From: Flavilitoribacter sp020436695
GTDB lineage: Bacteria; Bacteroidota; Bacteroidia; Chitinophagales; Saprospiraceae
Direction of reading: 5' to 3'
NCBI GenBank assembly: GCA_041392665.1
Contig: JAWKLQ010000005.1
Span: forward strand, 124,001-188,000
Length of the DNA stretch: 64,000 nt
Shown here piece by piece: positions 1 through 6,954 of the stretch. Under the pieces are notes generated by a model that saw only the letters and a list, made by a program, of their open reading frames with translations, ran no database searches and was not told the DNA's origin. Within the stretch, counting starts at the first letter, position 1. Each line of letters starts with the position of its first letter. Both the position numbers and the translations under genes were made by a program.

Positions 1-2
1 TT

Positions 3-269
3 CCCAATAAATATGAATTGCATCTGGAAGAAGAGGTCCGTTCCCTGTCTCACCGCGAAACCGAATTGCTGCGCATTCTTTGCGAGCATCAGAATCAGGT
101 CGTCCAGCGCAAGCACATTCTAAAGAGTATCTGGGGCGATGATTCTTTCTTCAATTCCCGCAACCTGGATGTCTACATCACCAAATTGCGGGATTATCTG
201 AAGGCTGATCCGGCTGTACGGATCGTAACGATCAAAGGGGTCGGATATCATTTTATTACGGTTGATTAA
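3..269 (+). CDS. Response regulator, OmpR-type DNA-binding domain (5' end outside window)
   Basis: Only the C-terminal 88 residues are visible; the frame is open to the left edge, so the TTG at position 18 is not the start. The visible part is a complete winged-helix Trans_reg_C domain: an N-terminal helix with LSHRETELLRIL, the recognition helix region RNLDVYITKLRDYL, and the C-terminal wing IVTIKGVGYHF, ending VD. This is the DNA-binding half of a two-component response regulator; the receiver domain and its partner histidine kinase should lie upstream. The target genes cannot be told from the sequence. The stop TAA is the first three bases of a repeat block shared with the 38.1 kb region. 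Confidence 0.9.
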   Translation, partial: PNKYELHLEEEVRSLSHRETELLRILCEHQNQVVQRKHILKSIWGDDSFFNSRNLDVYITKLRDYLKADPAVRIVTIKGVGYHFITVD

Positions 270-470
270 CGGACGCTTCTATTTCGATAGGGGCTCGCCC
301 TTATCGAAATAGAAGGCTGACGGCCACTCTCTTCGTTCGTTAACGGCCGCCTCTCGCTCCGCTTGGGGCTGACGGCCGGGCCCTGACGGTGGCAAATGTG
401 CTCAATTCATGAGTAGTAGTTCTTGTAATCGCTCGAGGTTTGCCCCGAGCGAAATCGAGGGCGGCCGTTA
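267..470. repeat. Convergent-gene repeat block with stop-codon ends (copy 1)
   Basis: The block fills the gap between two convergent genes. Its left end reads TAACGGACGC, of which TAA is the stop of the regulator. Its right end, read on the minus strand, is TAACGGCCGC, of which TAA is the stop of the permease. Inside are a hairpin with a 14-bp perfect stem (CTTCTATTTCGATA at 276-289 with its complement at 302-315), repeated words GCTGACGGCC, another TAACGGCCGC at 341-350, and an imperfect palindrome GCTCG...CGAGC near 431-450. The block at 38145-38390 has the same ends and the words GGGGCTGACGGCCGG. It probably also terminates both genes. Confidence 0.7.
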
Positions 471-2846
471 ATCGTATTGCAAAGCATCCACCGGTTTATT
501 AGTAGCAGCTCGCAAGGTCTTATATCCCACCGTCAATAAAGTAACGGCCAGCATAACCAGTATGGTCCAGATAAAAAGGGGAAGACCGATGGGAATATGA
601 TAGGCGAAATTGTTGAGCCACCGGCTCATCACCCAATAGGACACCGGAACGGCAATAAGGAAAGACAGCAGGATAAGCGTCAGATAATTCCGGGTCAATA
701 ACAACACAATGGAAGACACGGAGGCGCCCAGTACCTTTCTGATCCCCACTTCCTTAATGCGCATTTCTGTGGTAAAAGCCGAGAGGCCATACAGGCCCAG
801 GCAGGCAATAATGATGATCAGTACGGTGAACCAATTGGCCAGCGTGGCCGTTTTTTGGTCATTGATGTAGGCTGAGGCAAATACTTCATCGAAGAAACGA
901 TAATCGAAGGGGTAGTGTTCCGAAAACTGTTTGAATGTAGCTTCTATAGCCGTTATTGTTTCGTTGATGTGCTCACCGGATAAGCGTATGGCCATCTCGT
1001 ATTCTCTTTCGTTGAAAAACAACTGCAGGGGAGCAATGCTGAGATGCAGCGAATGCTGATGAAAATCCTTGAGTACGCCCACTACGGTTGCGGTATCTCC
1101 ATTCCAGTTGATCAGGTGTTTGCCCAGAGGTTCCTCCCAACCCAGGGTTTTGGCTGCACTTTGGTTGATGATGGCAGACTTGCTTTCGTCCCCGTAATCA
1201 CGGGAAAAGGAGCGCCCTTCGGCCAGTTCCAGATCAAATAGGTCAATGTAATCATAATCGGCGTAGCCGCTGTAGAACATGATGTCGAGATCGTCCGGTT
1301 TGCCCGGGAATTGTACGCCGGAATTGGAACTGATGTTATTCGGCATCGAACTGGCGATAGACACCTTTTCCACTTCCGGAATACGGGCTACTTCATCACG
1401 CAGTATAGGTAGCTTATCCTGCAACTGCGGATCGGCGAGATCGACCACAATGATCTGCTCCTTCCGATAACCCATGTCTTTGTTCTGAATGAAATTCAGT
1501 TGCCGGCTGATGATCAGCGTACTAATGATCAGGGCGGCCGATACGGCAAACTGGGTGACGACCAGTACATTTCGTAGTCCCGATTTGCGATTGCCGCCCA
1601 GTGGAGTACCTTTCAGACTCAACACCGGTTTGAAAGAAGACAGTACGAATGCAGGATAGGCACCGGAAAGCAGTCCGGTGGCGGCAAATATCAAGGCCAG
1701 TATCGGTAGCAACCATGAGTTCTTAATGGGATCAAAGCTCAATTCCCGGCCTACGAATTCCGAAAAAGACGGAAGCAATACGTAAACCAGTGTACAGGCC
1801 AGGAACATTGCTCCCAGGCTCAGCAGGTATGATTCGCCGAGAAACTGTGCGATCAAATGCCCTTTGAATGCGCCCACCGTTTTGCGGATGCCTACTTCCC
1901 GGGCTCGACGAAAAGCCTTGGCGGTACTGAGATTGACATAGTTGATACAGGCAATGATCAGGATAAGGACCGCTATCAGACTGTAGATATAGAGCTTCTG
2001 ACGATCTCCGGTAGGGCCGATATCGAAATTGGCTTTTGAGGTCAGATGGATATCCAGAAAATCCTGCAGCATGAATCTGGTGGAAGATGCTTCATTATTG
2101 TCACTCACGTATTTTTTGACCAGGTCAGGGAATTTGGCAGCTAATCCGGTAGGGTCGGCGCCTTCTCTCAACAGCAGGTAAGTGTAGAACGAACTATTTT
2201 GCCAATTGGTCAGGCTGCGGTTCTCGGTCTCCATCATGGAAATGAAATCCAACATCATGTCCATACGGAAGTGCGTGTTTGGGGGCATGTCTTTGATCAC
2301 GCCCACTACCGTGAAGGGCTGTTCATCCCGGTAGCGAATGGTTTGCCCGATCGGATCGGTATCGCCGAAGTACTTTTGTGCGTAAGATTCAGAGAGCACT
2401 ACGCTGTTGCGGTTTTTTAAGAGGTCTTCCTTTTTGCCCGCTATTACCTCCAGGGAAAAAATATCGAATGTCTCCGGCCGTATACCGTATACCTGAGACT
2501 CTACAAATGATTGGTTATCGGTAGTAAAAAGAATACCAAATCTTTTATAGATACTCGTAGCGGTCTCTACTTCCGGGTATTCTTCCATTAGCGTTGGTGC
2601 CATCGGCGCCGGAGTGACCACAAATTCATCCGTTCCCATATAGAAATCGCCCATCTCCCTTTTGATGACCCGGTAGATCCGGTCTTTATTAGTGTTATAC
2701 TGATCAAAGCTGAATTCATAACGTACATACAGCATAATGAACAGGAAAGCCGCCAGCCCACCGGTGAGGCCTAAAAGATTCAGGAAAGTGTAGGTCTTAT
2801 TGCGCCATAAGGTACGCAGGAGCACTTTGAGATAATGGAAGATCAT
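468..2846 (-). CDS. ABC transporter permease, MacB/FtsX type
   Basis: A protein of 792 residues from the ATG at 2846; the frame stays open 12 codons further upstream, but MIFHYLKVLLRTLWRNK is the usual beginning of this Bacteroidota family. It has a first membrane segment near residues 20-45, a large periplasmic MacB_PCD-like domain, three membrane segments near 285-410 around the FtsX-type REVGIRKTVGA motif, then a second copy of the same plan with IKEVGIRKVLGAS near the C-terminus. This duplicated layout is that of the two-fold FtsX permeases acting with a separate MacB-like ATPase in export or envelope stress. No ATPase gene is adjacent. Its stop codon lies in the convergent repeat block. 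Confidence 0.88.
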   Translation of the reverse strand: MIFHYLKVLLRTLWRNKTYTFLNLLGLTGGLAAFLFIMLYVRYEFSFDQYNTNKDRIYRVIKREMGDFYMGTDEFVVTPAPMAPTLMEEYPEVETATSIYKRFGILFTTDNQSFVESQVYGIRPETFDIFSLEVIAGKKEDLLKNRNSVVLSESYAQKYFGDTDPIGQTIRYRDEQPFTVVGVIKDMPPNTHFRMDMMLDFISMMETENRSLTNWQNSSFYTYLLLREGADPTGLAAKFPDLVKKYVSDNNEASSTRFMLQDFLDIHLTSKANFDIGPTGDRQKLYIYSLIAVLILIIACINYVNLSTAKAFRRAREVGIRKTVGAFKGHLIAQFLGESYLLSLGAMFLACTLVYVLLPSFSEFVGRELSFDPIKNSWLLPILALIFAATGLLSGAYPAFVLSSFKPVLSLKGTPLGGNRKSGLRNVLVVTQFAVSAALIISTLIISRQLNFIQNKDMGYRKEQIIVVDLADPQLQDKLPILRDEVARIPEVEKVSIASSMPNNISSNSGVQFPGKPDDLDIMFYSGYADYDYIDLFDLELAEGRSFSRDYGDESKSAIINQSAAKTLGWEEPLGKHLINWNGDTATVVGVLKDFHQHSLHLSIAPLQLFFNEREYEMAIRLSGEHINETITAIEATFKQFSEHYPFDYRFFDEVFASAYINDQKTATLANWFTVLIIIIACLGLYGLSAFTTEMRIKEVGIRKVLGASVSSIVLLLTRNYLTLILLSFLIAVPVSYWVMSRWLNNFAYHIPIGLPLFIWTILVMLAVTLLTVGYKTLRAATNKPVDALQYD

Positions 2847-2980
2847 GATGGACCGGTTTTTGACTAATCCAGGACCAAGCATTATGCCAGCTTTGCAAAA
2901 TGCTGATAATCAGAAAGTAAATAATGTGGTTTGAAACCGTTAATGGACTTTTTCGTTCAGATGCGAACGTCATCTGTTCG

Positions 2981-3106
2981 TTATTGAACACTAAATTTGC
3001 CAGTCTCTACGGTATCCTGTAACTCCCGGACGGCTTTTTCGTATTCATCGAACAGTGCCCCAACGGCACCCTTGTTGCGGAACGTTATAATTGGATTATT
3101 TTTCAT
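2981..3106 (-). pseudogene. DinB-like N-terminal remnant, 41 codons
   Basis: This short frame runs from an ATG at 3106 to a TAA at 2981. The peptide includes RNKGAVGALFDEYEKAV followed by RELQDTVE, which resembles the first helix of Bacteroidota DinB-family proteins (typically RNKGA.GALLDEYERAI..L). Full DinB proteins are about 150-170 residues with a metal-binding His triad; nothing matching the remaining helices is readable in any frame between this stop and the permease. I read it as the surviving N-terminus of a deleted dinB-like gene. It could also be a genuine small peptide. It sits between the permease and lepA, divergent from lepA. Confidence 0.5.
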
Positions 3107-3158
3107 GATAAGATCAAACTAATAAAAAACCGGATCGGTTCCCAGCGAGTGATTTGAT

Positions 3159-3211
3159 GTTCCATTGCCTCATGGCTATTTTGTCAATGGAACAATGAAG
3201 CCATGAAGCAA
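3159..3211. repeat. Short iterated inverted repeat upstream of lepA
   Basis: GTTCCATTG at 3159-3167 pairs with CAATGGAAC at 3185-3193, and CATGGCT pairs with AGCCATG a few bases further on. The words CATTG, CATGG and CAATG recur within about 50 bp. It is one of several intergenic sites in this window built from iterated short words in both orientations. No function is evident. Confidence 0.45.
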
Positions 3212-3313
3212 TGATCGCCCACCATAATGTAACTTATCTGAGTAAGAATTTATCCTCCCAAAATATTCTCTGCTCAGGATAAAAGTCCCAACACCAAATA
3301 CCGAAAAAACACA

Positions 3314-3321
3314 TATCTTTG
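3314..3321 (+). promoter_or_regulatory. Bacteroidota -7 promoter element of lepA
   Basis: TATCTTTG fits the TAnnTTTG -7 consensus and ends five bases before the lepA ATG, so the transcript would be leaderless or nearly so. No clear TTTG -33 element is seen at the expected distance. Confidence 0.5.
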
Positions 3322-3326
3322 CGGCC

Positions 3327-5117
3327 ATGAAGCATATCCGGAATTTTTGTGTTATCGCCCATATCGACCACGGTAAAAGTACGCTTTCCGACCGACTGTT
3401 GGAAACGACCAAATCCGTGTCGGATCGCGATTTGAAAGAGCAGACGCTGGACAGTATGGATCTGGAGCGCGAGCGCGGCATTACCATCAAGAGTCATGCT
3501 ATCCAGATGAAATATAATCATACCGATGGGGTGACTTATACCTTCAACCTCATCGATACTCCGGGGCACGTTGACTTTTCCTACGAAGTATCTCGTTCTA
3601 TAGCCGCCTGTGAGGGGGCCTTGCTGCTGGTAGATGCCACGCAGGGTATCCAGGCACAGACCATTTCCAATCTTTATCTGGCCATTGAGCACGATCTGGA
3701 GATCATCCCGGTGTTGAACAAGATAGATATGGATACGGCTACGGTGGAAGAGGTAGCAGATCAGGTGATCGACCTGATCGGATGCAGCCGGGAAGAGATC
3801 ATACTGGCCAGTGGAAAGACCGGCCAGGGCGTAGATGAGATCCTGGCGGCCATTGTGGATCGTATCCCGGCGCCGAAAGGAGACCCTGAAGCACCGCTGC
3901 AGGCACTGATCTTCGACTCACTGTTCAACCCGTTTCGGGGCGTCATTGCCTACGTGCGGGTCATGAATGGCAAGCTTAAGACCGGAGATGAGATCCGTTT
4001 TGTGAATACCGGCAAGGTATATAGTGCCGATGAGATCGGAGTGATGCAACTCGAAAACATACCGGGCAAAACACTGGAAGCCGGTAATGTGGGGTATGTG
4101 ATCACGGGGATCAAGGTGTCCAAAGAGATTAAAGTAGGGGATACCATCACCCACGAGGCACGTCAGTGTTCTCAGGCGATCCAGGGATTTGAGGATGTTA
4201 AACCGATGGTTTTTGCCGGGATCTTCCCCCTGGATAATGATGATTTTGAAGACCTGCGCGACAGTTTGGAAAAATTGCAGCTCAATGACGCATCTCTGAT
4301 CTTCGAGCCGGAGACTTCCGCCGCTCTTGGTTTTGGTTTCCGGTGCGGTTTTCTGGGAATGTTACACCTGGAGATCATCCAGGAACGTCTGGCGCGGGAG
4401 TTCAACCAGGATGTAATTACCACGATACCCAACGTGTCCTACATTGCCTATACCAAGAAAGGCGAAAAATTGAACGTGCGCAACCCGGCGGATCTTCCCG
4501 ATCCTACTGTAATGGATTATGTGGAGGAGCCGTACATCAATGCACAGATCATTACCAAGCCGGAATATATCGGGACCATCATGACGCTCTGTATGGAAAA
4601 GCGGGGCGTACTGACCAAGCAGATCTACCTCACCACCACCCGGGTAGAGTTGCAGTTTGACCTACCGCTGGCCGAGATCGTATTCGATTTTTACGATCGA
4701 CTCAAATCCATTTCCCGTGGTTATGCGTCTTTTGACTATCAGATGGATAATTACCGGCAATCAGACCTGGTAAAGCTCGATATTAAACTGAACAGCGAGA
4801 ATGTCGACGCCCTGTCGGCATTGGTGCACCGCGAGAAAGCGGAAGCTTTCGGACGGAAGATCTGCAAACGCCTCAAGGAACTGCTTCCCCGTCAGCAATT
4901 TATGATCGCCATCCAGGCCGCTATCGGTGCCAAGATCATTGCCCGCGAAACGATTTCGGCCCTCCGTAAGGACGTTACCGCCAAATGTTACGGTGGTGAT
5001 ATCTCGCGGAAACGGAAACTGTTGGAAAAACAGAAAGCAGGTAAGAAGAAAATGCGCCAGTTTGGTAAGGTAGAAGTGCCGCAACGGGCCTTCCTGGATG
5101 TATTGAAACTGGATTAA
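3327..5117 (+). CDS. lepA: Elongation factor 4 (LepA)
   Basis: A ribosome-associated GTPase that back-translocates or helps mature ribosomes; 596 residues, the family's usual length. All G motifs are visible: G1 AHIDHGKST at about residues 11-19, the G2 region RERGITIKS, G3 DTPGH, G4 NKID and an SGKTG loop. After the GTPase come domains II, III and V, with GFRCGFLGMLHLEI typical of LepA, and the LepA-specific C-terminal domain with YGGDISRKRKLLEKQKAGKK and KVEVPQRAFLDVLK. The ATG at 3327 begins MKHIRNFCVIAHIDHGKS, exactly where LepA proteins start. It is transcribed alone; the inverted repeat after its stop may end transcription. Confidence 0.98.
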   Translation: MKHIRNFCVIAHIDHGKSTLSDRLLETTKSVSDRDLKEQTLDSMDLERERGITIKSHAIQMKYNHTDGVTYTFNLIDTPGHVDFSYEVSRSIAACEGALLLVDATQGIQAQTISNLYLAIEHDLEIIPVLNKIDMDTATVEEVADQVIDLIGCSREEIILASGKTGQGVDEILAAIVDRIPAPKGDPEAPLQALIFDSLFNPFRGVIAYVRVMNGKLKTGDEIRFVNTGKVYSADEIGVMQLENIPGKTLEAGNVGYVITGIKVSKEIKVGDTITHEARQCSQAIQGFEDVKPMVFAGIFPLDNDDFEDLRDSLEKLQLNDASLIFEPETSAALGFGFRCGFLGMLHLEIIQERLAREFNQDVITTIPNVSYIAYTKKGEKLNVRNPADLPDPTVMDYVEEPYINAQIITKPEYIGTIMTLCMEKRGVLTKQIYLTTTRVELQFDLPLAEIVFDFYDRLKSISRGYASFDYQMDNYRQSDLVKLDIKLNSENVDALSALVHREKAEAFGRKICKRLKELLPRQQFMIAIQAAIGAKIIARETISALRKDVTAKCYGGDISRKRKLLEKQKAGKKKMRQFGKVEVPQRAFLDVLKLD

Positions 5118-5118
5118 T

Positions 5119-5192
5119 TGTGTTGAGGTGTTGGGGTGTTCACGTGTTGAGGTTGATATGTGTTGAAGTGCTCACGTGAACACCTCAACACA
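5119..5192. repeat. Large inverted repeat after lepA (possible terminator)
   Basis: The right arm CACGTGAACACCTCAACACA at 5173-5192 is the complement of the left arm at 5119-5146, apart from eight extra bases (a tandem copy of GGGGTGTT) in the left arm. The arms consist of the iterated word GTGTTGAGGTGTTCACGTG. Related words occur at 13711-13749 and 44199-44345. It starts two bases after the lepA stop and could fold into a terminator hairpin, though no T-tract follows. Confidence 0.6.
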
Positions 5193-5213
5193 CAGAAACA
5201 TCAACACCTCTCA

Positions 5214-5297
5214 TTACTCCCTCGACAATTTCTTGGCAGCCAGAATAAGTCCACCTCCAATCATCAGGGCGATGAAAGCCAATTTCAAAACGATCAT
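5214..5297 (-). CDS. Tiny single-TM peptide, 27 residues (peptide A)
   Basis: An ATG at 5297 opens a frame ending with TAA at 5214. The peptide starts MIVLKLAFIALMIGGGLILA and then has a basic tail AKKLSRE. It is one hydrophobic helix with a glycine triplet in the middle and a charged C-terminus, as in small inner-membrane peptides. A second peptide of the same design lies on the same strand at 5807-5908 and shares GGGLIL at the same place. Two similar frames within 600 bp in an otherwise empty gap make chance less likely. The function is unknown; a membrane-acting regulator or a type I toxin-like peptide are guesses only. Confidence 0.45.
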   Translation of the reverse strand: MIVLKLAFIALMIGGGLILAAKKLSRE

Positions 5298-5806
5298 AAT
5301 CCGATAATTAAAAATACATAATACATTTCGGACAGCTGCATATTACCCGCTACCGTAGGAATGAATTTAAGCGTCAAATTCATAACCGGGATAACAGAAG
5401 ATGATCGGGCATAGATCTAACACCCGATTCATTGCGCTGACGCCGGAATCCTGGACTTGATCTTAAGCACATTTTTGTACAACCAGGGAAGCAGAATAAG
5501 ATGCAACTACTCTGTTACATCCATGCAATTACCCTGCCAAAACGGATGTTTTGACCTAAAAAAGATATAAGTGAGTGCTTGTCGGACACAATCCCATTAG
5601 GCTATGCAGTACCACGTATGGACTGATGCGCACAAATTACCGAGTGAACGGACAGGAATTCGCCCGATTAGAAACACTGTAGTACAAAAGGGTGTAAATC
5701 AGGATGATCTGTGGTGTAGTTTGATTGGGGTAAGGGTACTTAGGTATAAAATATGGGATGTAATGCTATGTTCAGATGGGATTGGAGGTAGGAGATAGCG
5801 CTATGC
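5298..5806. other. Intergenic gap, no clear content
   Basis: About 510 bp between the two tiny membrane peptides. A 64-codon plus-strand frame at 5604-5798 has no recognisable composition or motif and is not called. No hairpin, RNA gene or repeat was recognised. Confidence 0.4.
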
Positions 5807-5908
5807 TTAATAGGAACGGCTTCTATTATTGCCGGCTGTCATGTTAGACAAAAGTATCAGGCCCCCGCCGAAAAGAAAAGCTCCGGCTACAATTGAAATG
5901 ATCAACAT
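5807..5908 (-). CDS. Tiny single-TM peptide, 33 residues (peptide B)
   Basis: An ATG at 5908 opens a frame ending with TAA at 5807. The peptide begins MLIISIVAGAFLFGGGLILL and continues SNMTAGNNRSRSY: one hydrophobic helix with a central glycine triplet, then a polar, basic tail. The GGGLIL core matches the peptide at 5214-5297, also on the minus strand, so the two are probably paralogues or members of one small-peptide family. It lies about 100 bp downstream (minus sense) of the anti-sigma gene ending at 6030. No strong ribosome binding site is visible, as is usual in this phylum. Function unknown. Confidence 0.45.
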   Translation of the reverse strand: MLIISIVAGAFLFGGGLILLSNMTAGNNRSRSY

Positions 5909-6029
5909 AGCATGTTCTTTAAAAGTTAAGAAATAGAATTAGAAACGATAGTTCATGAGGGCACTGCTAAAATGAAAAAAAAAGATCGTTTTTCCAAGAA
6001 TGGGAAATGATTTTTAAGTTAAAGTGCAA

Positions 6030-6791
6030 TTATTGCATGTCTACGCGGGCATATAACTGATCCTCTTCAGGATGATCCAAGGTGTCTTTTGACTCCAGGG
6101 CGATATTCAGGCTTTGAACTTTCGGCAGGCAGGGGATGGGCTGAGGGTGATGTTCGGAAAGTTCGATCGGTCCGAGATCTTTCATTGCTCCATCTATCTC
6201 TGCCCAGATGTGGTACTGTTTGCCCTGTGGTTGGGGAGGTAAGTAAAATACCTGCAGGAAGGCTTTCTGATCGCTTTCGTTCCAGAATACCCGTACATCC
6301 GTGCCGGGTGCCAGCGGAGTGGCATTCAAATGCAGGTAATTAGTATGGTTGTGCAACAAAAAAGAAAGTTGAGCATTGAGATTGGTCAGTTCCGACTGAT
6401 AGGATCGTTCTACATTATTTAAATTGCGTCGCAATTGAGAAAGTTGTTGTCTGCTCTCCCGGTATTGGTTATAGAAGTGAAAACTGAGCACTCCGGATAG
6501 TAGGAGCCCGATGGTCAGGAGCCAGATAGCCCGTTTATTTCCAGTAGTAGCAAGGGGGGCAGGCAACGGTGTAGTCTGAGTGCTGCTCCCATTTGACTCT
6601 TTCTTTAATTCTAGTCGGGCAATCTGTTCTTGTGCGTAGTGCTTCATGGCTTTGCGCAGCGTGTCAATTTCCTCTTCAACTTCCGGGAAAATAGCTGCAT
6701 AACGCTCCACCTCTGCACTTTCCTCTTCGGTAGTGAGCCCTAAGACATATTGTTCCAAAAGCCCCGATTGCATAAATCGCTCCTTGTCCAT
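6030..6791 (-). CDS. Anti-sigma factor, RskA-like
   Basis: A protein of 253 residues from the ATG at 6791 (MDKERFMQSGLLEQYVLG); the frame is open 22 codons upstream, but the family starts here. The N-terminal cytoplasmic part has the anti-sigma pattern SGLLEQYVLGLTTEEESAEVE, a single membrane segment near residues 90-110 (AIWLLTIGLLLSGVLSF), a coiled-coil stretch, then an RskA C-terminal domain with ATPLAPGTDVRVFWNESDQ and YHIWAEIDGAMKDLG. Such proteins hold an ECF sigma factor at the membrane until regulated proteolysis. No sigma gene is adjacent: the only ECF sigma in the window is 20 kb away in its own cluster. The domain reading is solid; the partner is unknown. Confidence 0.82.
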   Translation of the reverse strand: MDKERFMQSGLLEQYVLGLTTEEESAEVERYAAIFPEVEEEIDTLRKAMKHYAQEQIARLELKKESNGSSTQTTPLPAPLATTGNKRAIWLLTIGLLLSGVLSFHFYNQYRESRQQLSQLRRNLNNVERSYQSELTNLNAQLSFLLHNHTNYLHLNATPLAPGTDVRVFWNESDQKAFLQVFYLPPQPQGKQYHIWAEIDGAMKDLGPIELSEHHPQPIPCLPKVQSLNIALESKDTLDHPEEDQLYARVDMQ

Positions 6792-6954
6792 AGGTGACCC
6801 TAAATAAATTTCTGTTGATATACAATTTGAGAACAGGGGATTTTGGGAAATGTTCATTCAATTGATCCAGTTCGATGGCAAATTCTTGCACATATTAATG
6901 AAGATCGATAGCCTGCCGGTTGGAAAAAGGGGATTGCCCGGTTGGGCGAAGCGC

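Noticed and set aside
5604..5798. A 64-codon frame in the lepA downstream gap
   Set aside because: Unnatural composition, no start signal, no similarity to known families by eye.
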